Below are positions 15,930 through 32,056 of a stretch of 64,000 nt of DNA, in pieces. Position 1 is the stretch's first letter. Every line of letters starts with the position of its first letter. The notes under the pieces are model-generated. The model made no database searches. It was not told the origin of the DNA and saw only the letters and a list, made by a program, of their open reading frames with translations. The stretch is taken from assembly GCF_040712315.1 (NCBI RefSeq), contig NC_134013.1, positions 655,001 through 719,000 of the forward strand, given 5' to 3'. The DNA is from Castanea sativa (lineage: Eukaryota > Streptophyta > Magnoliopsida > Fagales > Fagaceae). The translations under genes were made by a program, and so were the position numbers.

Positions 15930-16128
15930 CTAAGTGTTAAACAGAACCTTAGTTATGCCTGATCCCTCGAACCACATACTTTGGGTAAATTAATATTTCA
16001 GGTTATTTCACTAAGTGTTAAACAAAACCTTAGTTATACCTGGTCCCTCGGACTACATACTTTGGGTAAATTAATATTTCAAGTTATTTCACTAAGTGTT
16101 AAACAAAACCTTAGTCATACCTGGTCAC
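15930..16128 (+). repeat. 81-bp tandem repeat at the gypsy 3' end
   Basis: CTAAGTGTTAAACA starts units at 15930, 16011 and 16092, an 81-bp period with about 2.4 copies. The third is cut where the sequence turns into carrier intron 3. Tandem repeats between pol and the 3' LTR are common in Tat elements. Confidence 0.8.
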
Positions 16129-16396
16129 TAAGTGTCAAACTATGTGAGGCTCTATCTCATAACTTATTCATGATCTGCTTGTCTTACCTTTGATGGTGTG
16201 CTCACAGATAATTTGGGTTAGTGTAAATGCATAGTAGTTTAGTGTTTAGATGACTATTTAACTATGTTAAGCTGTTAGGGAATTTTATGTGGAGTTTTCT
16301 GGTTCTTTTTCATCTTCTGGTTGATTGTTCCATAGTTAAAATTGTCATTATTTGATGCCTTTTTACTTTTGTATTTAATTCTTTATGGTTTTGTAG

Positions 16397-18519
16397 GTTA
16401 CTGACACTAGAGGAAGTTTTAATTATGGTATGAAAAGTAATCATGCTCAACCTGCATATAATGGCATAAAAGATGTACTTAGAAGCGTTTACAAGGAAGG
16501 AGGTGTGCGTGGACTTTATCGCGGTGTAGGTATGTATGTGCTACATTGTTGTGTTCATTACCTTTCAGTGTGGTGAGCCATTACATGGCATTTATGAGTA
16601 TTGAAAGGGTTTTTTTTTTCGGTTTGAGGGTAGGGGTGATTGCCTTTTTTTTCCCCCCCATTTTATAGCTGAGCTCCATAATTATCCTTGTCAAAGTTGT
16701 TTGTCATTTTTTCCCCTCTTTCCCTATGTGATATATAAAATATTGGGTGGTTAATATTCATTAAAAGCTTCCTTTTTTTGAGTAGGCCCAACACTCACTG
16801 GAATCCTTCCTTATGCTGGTTTAAAGTTCTACATATATGAGGAACTCAAGAGGCGTGTTCCTGAAGAGCATCAAACGTCCATTATGATGCGTCTCTCCTG
16901 TGGAGCTCTTGCTGGGTTATTTGGGCAGACCTTCACATACCCATTAGATGTTGTCAGGAGGCAGATGCAGGTATTGCCAATTACAATCCTCTTACACTGT
17001 TGGTAGCAAGGGAGCTGCTTTTTCTTTAACTGACTAAACACCAGAAGTATTTTCTGGGGCAAGCAAAAGTTGATGCAAGCTACATGGTGAACAGGCCAGG
17101 GTTGCTGTTTTATTAATAATTGTATACGTATACTATCTCCCTCGGTTTGGTTTTACTCGTTGACATTAGCTATATATGAATTTGATTGTGAGCAACATAT
17201 CAAAGCTGGGGTAGACGCCTAGATTTGACTTTTTAATTGAAGGATTTGACTCATGCTGTATCCAGATTTTCTTAGTTTAGAATGACCAGCAAGGGTGGTT
17301 TGCTAACCTCTTAGGAATTGCATGATGGTGAAATAGTAAACTAACCAGTTTGGTACAGGTTTTACAAATCATTTTACGGGTAATGAACCAATGATAGAGA
17401 TTTACTGAAAATTCCAGAGGTCAACTACATGCAATAGCTATCAAAATTATGAAATTATTCCTGATACATGAAGAAATTGGACTGCCAGACTTGAACTTTT
17501 CTAAAATTGTAAGGATTAAAAATAATTACTGAACAAGATACAATGTAGTTGCTATATTGACCTCAGGCTGTAGATGAGTATACTTAAAATTAATAATGCT
17601 TCTCAAGTTCACTTACCAATGGTTGGCTTGAGCTCAAACGCAACAAGCAAAGAAATAACTTGCACAAAGCTTTTGCAATCCATTGGCTTGACATTCTTGA
17701 AACATTGATGCCATTGTAATTGCTAAATCAAGTTGATACTTCAACATGAATTACATGGATCTGATGTTTTACATTACTTGTGGGGTGCAATTGCAGGTTG
17801 AAAATTTGCAACCTTCATTCCAAGGAAGTGCCAGATATAGAAACACATGGGAAGGTCTTACTACTATTGTTCATAATCAAGGATGGAGACAATTGTTTGC
17901 AGGTCTAAGCATTAACTATATAAAGGTAATTGTTGATAGTTACTTTATACATGCTCTGTCTGGATTTCAGATTGATGCCTTTCAAGATTTTGTCTTCTAG
18001 TTAAATTCTTATGTATTTGCTGCATTTTTCTGTGATTTAGCTTTCTAGGATTTCATGTTGGCCAGATTGTGCATTAGCATATATTAATTGATCTTCTTGA
18101 AGCACTGCAACAATGTGGTGTTATGTTCTCACTAAATATATTTCTTACTAAAAACATGCATGTGCAGAGAGTAGTTCTTTTTCTTATAGTTCAATGAAGT
18201 AGGTTTCTCTGTCTATGATGTATCTATCATTGATGCTTCAAAGAAGTATTTTAGACTCTGATTGCTTAGACCAATTTTTATATGGTGTGGAGTACAAGTA
18301 CACAGACCACTTAAGCTGTTAAGAAGAGAATACAAAGTTATTAAGGGTGACCTTGTTTGTGGATTGGTCTCTTGAAGCACAAGTGTCTTCCTAACAATAA
18401 TTATATTATGTTCTTAGATTGTTCCTTCTGTGGCCATTGGTTTCACTGCGAACGACATGATGAAGTTTTGGCTCCGCATCCCACCTCGACAGAAGACTCA
18501 ATCAATATCTGCTGCCTAA
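16397..18519 (+). pseudogene. CoA-type mitochondrial carrier, exons 4-7 only (unit 2)
   Basis: Exons 16397-16529, 16786-16970, 17797-17925 and 18418-18519 match exons 4-7 of the complete unit 4 gene in length, phase and GT-AG borders. They cover the second half of the carrier, including [12 protein letters not shown] of the third repeat, and end in QSISAA and a stop. Exons 1-3 are absent: 267 bp before exon 4 the intron switches to the gypsy element. The pieces present are open. EGGVRGLYRGVG is kept here, while FTANDMM has Asn where unit 4 has Tyr. A transcript could only start from another promoter, so I call it a truncated pseudogene. Confidence 0.85.
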
Positions 18520-19349
18520 TTCCTTTGGAATAAGACCATAAATGCAACTTGGTTACATTGGCTGTGCAATGCAGAATGACGCACGATCTATAGATGCAAG
18601 TAATCAACAAAGGTTTCCTCAAAATAATACTCTATGATTGTCTTAGTTAATGATTAGTAAGATATGGTGAACTAGGCGGGTCCAAGCTGTAAACTTGGAG
18701 TCTTAAGTCTTTTGAGATTCTATTTATATTCAAAGCAGTGTGCTTGTTTAATTGGGGAGAAAATAATTTTATATGTAAAAATTTGTCCTTTTTAAAGTTG
18801 TTTAATCATATGGCAGGAAAAAGTTATTTATTTTTTTTCCAATTGTTATTGAATTAATGTTGTTTGGTTTAAAAGTTGTGCTGTGTATCTGAGAGTTAAG
18901 CTATTTTGAATATACACCATTGTCAGTTTCTTTAAGACCTTCTCTTCTCTCTCTATATGTGTGTTAAAATACTTAGTATTCTAAAAAAAAAAATATAGTT
19001 TGGTTTAGACCTTATTTTTGGTAAGTAATTTTTTGGGTTAAAACCATTGCCACAAGATGAATATAGAGAGTATTCAGAATCATACACCGCTAATAGGATA
19101 CACAAACTTTGATATTTATAATTGATACGATGAATTGAGAAACCGTGAAACAACTTGACAACTTGGGATTGATTGTGACTAGCTCAAAGGCAGCCTGTTA
19201 TATTTGGGGCACCAGCAATTTTGAAGATTTGCCGTCTCATAATTTGTTATTTGGATAGTTTCAATTATCACATTTTGCTCTTAGATACATAGATGCTTTT
19301 TGGTTTGGTACGTTAGTCAGTTTGGTAAACTTTAATTAAATTTGATGAA

Positions 19350-19406
<57 letters not shown>

Positions 19407-19680
19407 TATGACTCGTATATTCTCAAAATTGATACATTTAACCCATCGTATCACAAATTGATTCTCAAATTTAATGACAAGACATTTTTCTTTTGCACCA
19501 CAAGATGATACACTTGCGAGAAACTCAACACATAAACATTGGTTTAGTGGCTTAAAATATATACTTGTGCATGGTTATCCTTTTACTAAGCTTAAGAATG
19601 TGGTCTATGATTGGACAATTGGATAGACTTTGCGGAGGTATGAGTCGTGAAGTAGAAATGTTTTTTTTTCTTAAAATCTG
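18520..19680. other. Unit 2 carrier 3' flank, with long (TA)n
   Basis: Paralogous to 495-1312 and 63380-64000. It contains a 52-bp (AT)n run at 19353-19404, where unit 1 has about 20 bp. No gene is seen. Confidence 0.65.
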
Positions 19681-19972
19681 TATTCGGTCCACTTTTGTTC
19701 ATTTGGTTCATTTTGGTCCCATTCCATCCAATTCCGTTCATTCTGTTCACTTCAATACAATTCGGTCCATTTTGGTCCTATTCGGTGCACTTGACCTCAT
19801 GCTGCTCACTTCAGAACATTTCAGTCCACTTTAGTCCCATTAAGTCCAATTAGGTCCCATTTTGTCCACTTCAGTACAATTCGGTCCAATTAAGTCCACT
19901 TTAGTTTAATTTGGTCCTAGTCGATCCACTTCAGTCCAATTTGGTCCACTTTAATCCATTTGGACTAATTGA
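19681..19972. repeat. GGTCCA-type minisatellite, long allele
   Basis: About 290 bp of degenerate 10-11 bp units (TTCGGTCCATT and variants), the expanded counterpart of 1483-1672. Derived forms such as TTCAGTCCACT and TTAAGTCCAAT alternate, suggesting higher-order duplication. Confidence 0.8.
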
Positions 19973-20239
19973 ACCTTAAATTAATCCATTTAAATCTTTT
20001 TTATTAAATTATATTATATATATATATATATGTATTGTTTTTGAATGCAAATATGTTCCATTATATAAAACTTATAAAAATAGAAAATATTTTTAAAAAT
20101 ACATGCACTATTTAACTTACAAACATCATGTGGGTTTATGACTAATCTTTGGAGAAAGAGTTGTTACACTTTTTACTTTTAAAGAGAAAATGAAGTAATA
20201 ATTTTATGCTAGTGAAATCCCATGTCTTAGTACTATCAT

Positions 20240-21550
20240 ACACAAAAAGTGGTTGACTGTTGACACCTTGGCTTATGGGTCTCAACTCTCATATCATATG
20301 TATATTTCGATTTAATATATTTTCACCATCAATAACAAGACTACAGTCATTCAGAGTACAAGCCTACAGCCACAATCGTTTTACCATTATTTGCTCACAT
20401 GTCATTCATGTGATGCAATTAGTGTTGTAATTAGTTTTGCACGCTTGTCATAATTTAATTAGTTGTAACTAAAATTAGTTAGTTAGATTTCATTATGTTA
20501 GGCTTGTTAGTTAGTTTGTTGATAGGCTCTGTATCTGTGTTTATAAATAGAGCAGCACATGTAATTATTTAGATCTTTTTTCATTTAAGATTGTGAATTT
20601 CACTCTCAAAATTCTTTTTCATCTTCCTAATTTTCCTTTGAATTATTCTTCTTCAAGAATATTTTTCCTTGAATTCTTAGGAGTAAGCTTTCCTTCATTT
20701 CCATGGCTGAAGCTTCAACAACTTCTGATTCTATTACTGCTCCTACGACTACAAACAGTTCTTGTTAGCCAATTACTCATTGTCAAAAACTATCAAACTT
20801 GGTCTCGCTCGATGGTCATGGCTTTCACAACCAAGACTAAAATTGGTTTTGTCAATGGCACAATATACCAATGGATACCGTCCAATTTTCAGTCGTTGGA
20901 TAAGATGCAACACAATGGTGCTCTCGTGGATTCTCAATTCTATTACTAAAGACGTAGTTTCTGGTGTGAATATTTACACGTAGACAGCTTGAGATGTTCG
21001 GCTGGGGGGTTTGTTTGGATATCACTTATTTTGCTGAAACTGAAAACTTATTGCTGAAAGTACGGTAGATAAATGTAAAAGTTAGTTGAAATAGTATAGT
21101 GGAACCCATGAATAGTATGAAAAAGTGTAGTGGAGTCCATGAACAGTAGCAAAAACAAGCTGAATAGTAAAATAATTTTAATTTTTCATTCTTATTCAAA
21201 CGCATGCTGGATCTTCAAGAGAGGTTTGCACAAAGGAATGCACCTTGAATCTTTCAGATTTAGAAGGCAATCTCATTTCTTGCTCAAGATTAGTCCATTT
21301 TGAGTGCTTACTTTACTAGGCTTAAAAAACTTTGGGATGAGTTATCTAATTACGAGGCCTGGTTTGATTATCGTATTCAAGAAAACATTATGCATTTTTT
21401 AGTATTGTTTTCAAAGCAATTTGGACCACTTTTTAGTTGGAATTACTTCCAAACTGTCAAGATAACTTCAATTAACCTTTGTTGATATATTGAGATCATC
21501 ATTGGAGCCGAGAACTAAAGATTATTAACTAGTACAATATGAGGCGTTTA
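20240..21550 (+). pseudogene. Copia LTR/leader and gag remnant, unit 2
   Basis: Second copy of the block at 1960-3250, with the gag start ATG at 20703. The segment NYQTWSRSMVMAFTTKTKIG is better preserved here than in unit 1 and is diagnostic of Copia gag. The MITE interrupts gag at about 21007-21203, and the LKKLWDELSNYEAW segment follows at about 21300. Confidence 0.8.
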
Positions 21551-21972
21551 CAGATGATTCTTTTTACTCAACCTACATTCTCAAATTCAATATTAAGTGT
21601 GCCATTTTCAAACAACTACATCTCATTCATTTCAAATCCAAATTGTGTCAAATCTATGTCCATTTTAAAATTTTGGATGTCTACTTACCAATGAAACAAT
21701 TTTCACATAGAAATTCATTATAGTGGGAAAGATACAAAAAAAGATCATCAAATTCTGATATTTAAGCATATTAAAAGTTAGTTGTCTCTGAGCAACTTTT
21801 GGCCCAAACTCAAACCTATATAGTATTGTAGAAGCCATAATAAACCTTTAAAGTTCAAATAAGACTGATATCACATACATGGAGAATACAAGTGTGTATA
21901 ATTTACTAAATGTATAGATGCAAAATATCAATCATAAGATATGTTATACAATGCAATTGATATGATGCTTGA

Positions 21973-26167
<4,195 letters not shown>

Positions 26168-27077
26168 TACTTCCTGTTGTTAGAGCTCTTAGCCAACCTT
26201 TTAAAGTTAGGCCTATTATAATGAGCAATGACTAGATCACGGAAGGCCATGCGTTGACTCAGGCAAGTCGTTCTTCTTTTGAACAATGACTGGCTTGTTA
26301 GAAAACTCTCACATTTTTTTGTGAACCAAAAATTCCTTATTACTCGCAGTCGCAGATGTCGCAATTTTGGAAAGGTGACTAGGTGAGCACTAAGATTTGA
26401 AATTAAGTTTACTAGAACCCACGATGTTAATTTACATTTCAAATACAATGTAAAGGAATAATTTCCCTGTAGTAATAACATTTCCCCTCCTCTCATTATT
26501 CATAATGGAGTCCACTAATTAAAAATTTAATTAGTAAATCCCATATTACTTGAGAGAAGTGAAAACATCATAGTCGCACTCCCAAAATAATCCTAAAAAT
26601 AATGTAATAGTATTAAGTTAAATTTTTTGATTGAAAGACATAAATAAAGAAAATGTTTCATAACATTTTCACAATAAATCTTAAGTGATAAGTTATTATT
26701 GGTTCTAATTTGAACTTATCACTAAAATTACTTTTTTGTCCATCAATAACAGTCATTAACGACCTACTACTTAGAATTGTTGTATAAGTATTGTGAAAAT
26801 ATTATGAATGCATTTCGCTTTAATTAGAAGCTAGATTTATGGTGAAAATATTATAGACATAACATTGCGAATGTGAGAGATGGCGAAAGGCCTTTTGATA
26901 TGAATAACTTCACACGGTATGATCAGATCATTGTCACAAAAGGCTACAAAGAGTACCATTGTATTATATATGTAGGAAAGGATCTTTTTATTTTGGCATG
27001 CACTCATATTCAACACAGACTTTTTATGCCAAGTTGCCAACTTGCATGCCTTATAGACCACAAATATTTATAACATA
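26168..27077 (-). promoter_or_regulatory. Kinase B upstream region
   Basis: The 5' flank carries a TATAATAG-like element about 50 bp and TTGACT (26254-26259) 87 bp before the ATG. It is shorter than in unit 1: the section around 26400-26440 has lost the GTACCATATTTGGGAATTAT segment kept in units 1 and 3. MITE-like repeats fill about 26648-26813. Promoter role is inferred. Confidence 0.5.
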
Positions 27078-27478
27078 ACTAGTCTCATCACACGCGCTTT
27101 GCGCATGCGATGAGACTTTTCTTTTTTAGTGGTCCTATTTTGTAGAAAAAAACTGTATTTAATTATTTTATATATATATATATATGATTTTTATTTTGAA
27201 AATCTAATTTATAAGTGAATAAATCAATTTAAAAATTAATAGGAGAGTGGTCCTATTTTTTAGGCAATATTTTAGTGGGAGTTGGAGTTGCATTTTTACA
27301 GGATTGTCCTTTAGTTTTGTTTCTACTTAAACATAAGACTGTAGAGGCATCTTTGAACTAAAAAAATGAGTTTTTACTGAATTGTCCTTTAATTTTGTCT
27401 CTATTTAAACATAGGGACATTTTTGAACTAAAAAAATAGGAATCCAAACAGGGAAAGCCTCTTAAATAGTAGTATAGA
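27078..27478 (-). mobile_element. Non-autonomous Helitron, 401 bp
   Basis: On the - strand it begins TCTATACTACTATTTAAG and ends CTAGT, preceded by a near-perfect 35-nt hairpin: GTCTCATC paired with GATGAGAC, plus GC-rich inner arms and an AAA loop. The flanks are A at the 5' side and T at the 3' side with no target duplication, as expected for a Helitron. The same position in unit 1 (about 9078-9085) lacks it, giving an empty site. It encodes no protein. Confidence 0.85.
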
Positions 27479-28127
<649 letters not shown>

Positions 28128-28741
28128 GAGCACAAATCAAACGAATGCAAGTAATTCTGTTCTTACAGGTAAATGCTCAATACCCAAGTAGGCTTACAAA
28201 GTTGACCATGATCAAGCGCTTTCTGGGTCGTCTCAGACCTTGCGATTGCCTTTTCTTCCCCAAAAATAAAAAATAAAATAAAGATTTACTTGTTACTAAT
28301 AGGGTCTAGCCCCTGTTCTTCTTTAGATCCCTTGTTTCACTCCGATAGTATTATATATATATATAAATCGGGTCAATGCAAAGGAAATGAATGCATTTCC
28401 ATACTATTAAGTTAAGTAAGTAAAATAGATAAAACATAATCTGGATTATGACGTATCATCTATTCGACTGGATCTTACGGAGCCTGCTTATGCATGACAT
28501 GAGACATGTCAAGGCTGATCATAGAAAAGATTCTCTTCAAGTAGTGAACCAGCCTATCCTCCATATGGGGCTTACGTAGTAGTTGGAACAAAGACACATT
28601 TCGTTGTGAATTCAAACAAATGTGGCAGATAGGCATATATCTGCACGGACTAATCAATAGTTCAAGTCACACACTCCCATAATCCATTTTATCTTCAAAA
28701 AATTAACTTCAGTAACTTAGTCATACAAATTATGACTACAT

Positions 28742-28963
28742 TTTTTGCTGAAAAATGAAATTGAAAACACTATAGCCAAATAATTTTTAAATGTGTAAAT
28801 AATGCCATGTGACCCATTTTTAATAAAAAAGTTGCTGAAAAAAGAGGTTTGTAGGTCTCGTGAATAGTGCACACGACCCACTGGTGTGACATAAAGCCAC
28901 TGAGACGCGTTTTTCCACAAAAAAAAAAAACGTAGACTTCACGCGGTATCTAAATGGTCACTA
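28742..28963. repeat. Tourist-like MITE, left end lost
   Basis: Same family as 29311-29542, sharing GCTGAAAAAAGAGGTTTGT, CCACTGGTGTGACATAAAG and the right end TATCTAAATGGTCAC. The left terminus is merged with the chloroplast junction region. Confidence 0.6.
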
Positions 28964-30260
28964 AGGATAATTATAGTACCAATTGAGCTTATTTTCACCA
29001 CAGTACCATATTTGGGAATTATAATATTGTTCCTGTAATGTAAATTTACATTACAAATACAATGTAAAGGAAGAATTTTCCTGTAGTATCTAAACGGTCT
29101 CGTGAATAGTGCACAAGACCCACTAGTGTGACATAAAGCCACTGAGACGAAGGCCATGCGTTGACTCAGGCACGTGGTTGTTCTTTTGAACAATGACTGG
29201 TTTGTTAGAAAACTCCACATTTTTTTTGTGAAGCAAAAATTTCCTATATTTATTACACGCAGTCGCAGATGTTGCATTTTTGGAAAGGTGAGCACTAGGA
29301 TTTGAAATTAGGGTCCGTTTAGATATCGCTTATTTTGCTGAAAACTGAAAATACTGTAGCAAAATAATTTTTAAATGGATGAATAATGTCGTGAGACTCA
29401 TTTTAATGAAAAAGTTGTTGAAAAAAGAGGTTTGTGGGTCCGTGAATAGTGCACAGGACCCACTGGTGTGACATAAAGCCACTGAGACATGTTTTCCCCC
29501 CAAAAAAAAAAAATGTAGACTTCACGCGGTATCTAAACAGTCACTAAGGACAATTATAGTACCAGTTGAGCTTATTTTCACCACAGTACCATATTTGGGA
29601 ATTATAATATTGTTCCTGCAATGTAAATTTACATTACAAATACAATGTAAAGGAAGAATTTCCCTATAGTAATAACATATCCTCTCCTCTCATTATTCAT
29701 AATGGAGTCCACTAATTAAAAATTTAATTAGTAAATCCCATATTACGTAAGAGAAGTGAAAACATCATAGTCGCACTCCCAAAATAATCTTAAAAATAAT
29801 GTAGTAGTATTAAGTTAATTTTTTAGATTGAAAGACATAAATAAAGAAAAATATTTCATAATATTTTCACAATAAATTTTAAGTGTTAAGCAATTACTAG
29901 TTTTAATCTGAGTCACCATTAAGATCACTTTTTTACTTTACTAGTAACAATTTGACACTTAGAATATATTATGATGAAAATGTTATGAATGTAACATTTC
30001 TCATAAATAAATGTGGCTTGTCACACATTTAATTGGAAGGAAGTGCTATATCAATAACATTTTCACAATAAATCTTAAGTGATAAGTTATTATTAGTTCT
30101 AATTTGAACTTACCACTAAAATTATTTTTTTGTCCATCAATAACAGTCATTAACGACCTGCCACTTAGAAATGTTGTATAAGTATTGTGAAAATATTATG
30201 AACGCATTTCGCTTTAATTAGAAGCTAATTTATGGTGAAAATATTATAAACATAACATTT
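28964..30260 (-). repeat. Orphan copies of the kinase upstream region
   Basis: Segments at 28964-29088, 29150-29310 and 29543-30260 repeat pieces of the kinase 5' flank, including GCGTTGACTCAGGCA near 29157 and the GTACCATATTTGGGAATTAT block twice (about 29003 and 29586), with no kinase exon next to them. MITEs separate the pieces. This looks like a duplicated promoter fragment without a gene. The next 210 bp, to 30472, show nothing recognisable. Confidence 0.65.
29311..29542. repeat. Tourist-like MITE
   Basis: It starts GGGTCCGTTTAGATA and ends TATCTAAACAGTCAC, a 15-bp imperfect inverted repeat. It is flanked by TTA on the left and TAA on the right, where the uninserted flank of unit 1 reads AAATTAAGGA. 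This fits a TTA target with one later change (PIF/Harbinger type). Confidence 0.7.
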
Positions 30261-30472
30261 CTCTTTAATTAGGAGCTAGATTTTTATGTATTTGTTTTTG
30301 CTTCCGCATGGGAGCACGGCTAGTAGGAACTTTGACTTGGTGTGAAGTTTGATCTAGACTTATAGACAGCTGAGAGACTTGTGCATTGTGTGAATTATGA
30401 AAGATCTTATCTCCTCCCTCTGCTTCAATATGATGGAATTTTTTCTCACTCTCTACAATGTACTAAAGTTTT

Positions 30473-30950
30473 TTTATTTATTTATTTTATTATTATTTTA
30501 AGAAAGAATACTATGACTTTATTCAAATAACCAAACTTTTGTCAAACAATACAAGGTTGTGGGCCTCTCTGTGGATGTCTTCCATCCATATCTGAGTGTC
30601 ATAACAATACTTTGCCAATTTGGCCAATTTATCAGATGCACAATTACCACTTTGCTTCACATGACTAAAGGAATGGCATCTAAGAGAGGAAGCTATAGAG
30701 CGTGAGTCCTCAATGATGTGTCCAAAGGGAGCCATGCATGGCGATTCCAAGTTAAGACTTCGTATGACAGTGTCTGAATCTCCTTCAAACATTACTTCCT
30801 GGAGACCAATCTCTAGGGCGAAGGATATCGCTCTTCTACACGCTAGAGCTTCCACATCTTCAACCGTTGGTGGCAACACCAATCGTTCCATTAAAGAACC
30901 GATAATCTTGCCTGAGCAATCTCTGATTACGACCCTAATACCTACTAAGT
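30473..30950 (-). pseudogene. LINE 3' fragment with RNase H domain
   Basis: On the - strand the frame VVIRDCSGKIIGSL, then VEALACRRAISFALEIGLQE, EGDSDTVIRSL and FSHVKQSGNCASDKLAKLA matches the RNase H-like domain at the C-terminus of plant L1-type LINE ORF2. An A-rich tail follows near 30473-30510. The 5' side stops at the LTR at 30957. A domesticated gene is unlikely because the frame starts inside the domain. Confidence 0.75.
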
Positions 30951-30956
30951 ATATGT

Positions 30957-31400
30957 TGATGATGCTGAAATCGTTAGTCTAAATGATCGTCTAGAAGGAG
31001 AGCTGACCAAGATCATTCAGAGTCCTGCAAGAATGTGAGATAAAAAAACTCCGGTGTGGTGCCGGCCACAAAACCTCCAATGGTAAAATCAGGTAATTGA
31101 GAGAGAGAAAGAAATGCTTAGTACCAAAATATCAGAGTTCCTAGGTTAGAATTTCGTACCTTCTCCAGTCAGAGGCTCTAGTATATATACCTGTTTCTCT
31201 TCCTAGCCGTTGGAGGTGTATTGATGGTAGCTTTCAATGTGGTACCTGTAACGCCTCTGTGAGGTGTTAATGGTAAGATATTCATCTTTCCAACAGTAAA
31301 GAGACTCATTATTGTTGTGTAACGCTCTGCTATTGATTGTGGATGAATGATCTTTTCCTTGTCAGAAGGATGCTATGTTGGATGAAGATGCTACCTTCGC
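30957..31400 (-). mobile_element. Minus-strand LTR, right limit uncertain
   Basis: Read on the - strand it has a TATA box (GGTATATATACTAGAG near 31180), then TTGTGGCCGGCACCACACCG, and ends CATCATCA at 30957. The TATA-to-end spacing (about 220 bp) matches the LTRs at 1-489 and before 35318. The start could be anywhere from about 31380 to 31500. It is taken as the 3' LTR of the element carrying the antisense ORF to its right. Confidence 0.6.
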
Positions 31401-32056
31401 CTATTTCCATTTCCTCTAGACAAGGATATTGTCGAGCCAATCAGTTGCCCCGTATTCCGAGGTCGTCCAGTTTTGGGATGATCATGGGAATATGGAGAGT
31501 TTTTTTATTTTTTATTTTTTACGGTTATGGCGTTTGGGTTTCCACCCCCTGCATTAATTGCTCAGTGGCGGCATGGCATGCGTCGTGGCCACGTGTCATG
31601 TTCAAACTGGCTGAGGGGTCTCGTTTCCAATGAGACCTTTCAGTTTTCCTGCGTTTTTCGAGGCAAACCTTTTTAACCCTTGCTTTTCTCCACTTATTTC
31701 TTCATTTTTCTTCTACGTTTTAGCTCTTTGGCTTCACAACTCCTCAGGTAAGCCCCTTTTTATTCATTTTTTCCTTTTATTTCTTCCCTTTCCTTGGGCT
31801 CCCTTTTCCTTTTAGGGCTTTAGTTTTTTCCTTGATAGTTGATTATTCTAAAATTAGGCACATTTCCCCCCTATGTTGCCTTCTTTTTTGCTTGCTTGGG
31901 TGCGTTTTTAGGTTCCTCCAGTGATCATTGCCTGTGGGTTGGGGATTTGTTCTTAGCGATAGTAGTCTAGGTCTAGTGTTGGGTGATCTATACCCATTGC
32001 TGCGCCAATCCTTGGATTGGTTTAGGTCTGTGCAAGAGGCTTTAAGGAGGGAGAAC

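Larger units (their letters stand above)
9656..16128 (+). mobile_element. Ty3/gypsy (Tat-lineage) retrotransposon, 3' LTR missing
   Basis: Order: 5' LTR, PBS, gag, protease, reverse transcriptase, RNase H, a second RNase H-like region, integrase, then tandem repeats. The second RNase H downstream of the normal one, and the repeats after pol, are features of the Tat lineage. Many in-frame stops make it non-autonomous. No 3' LTR or polypurine tract precedes the switch at about 16128 into carrier intron 3, so the 3' end was lost by deletion or recombination. Confidence 0.88.

Noticed and set aside
15930..16128. 81-bp repeats as a possible CRISPR-like or satellite array
   Set aside because: Contiguous repeats without spacers at the end of a retrotransposon; a normal Tat-element feature.
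30523..30891. Stand-alone RNase H gene
   Set aside because: The frame starts inside the domain and ends near an A-rich tail; it is a 5'-truncated LINE 3' end.
31337..31815. Short open frames between the minus-strand LTR and the antisense ORF
   Set aside because: No domain; the region contains promoter-like and leader sequence with a GT-AG intron, so the frames are probably non-coding.
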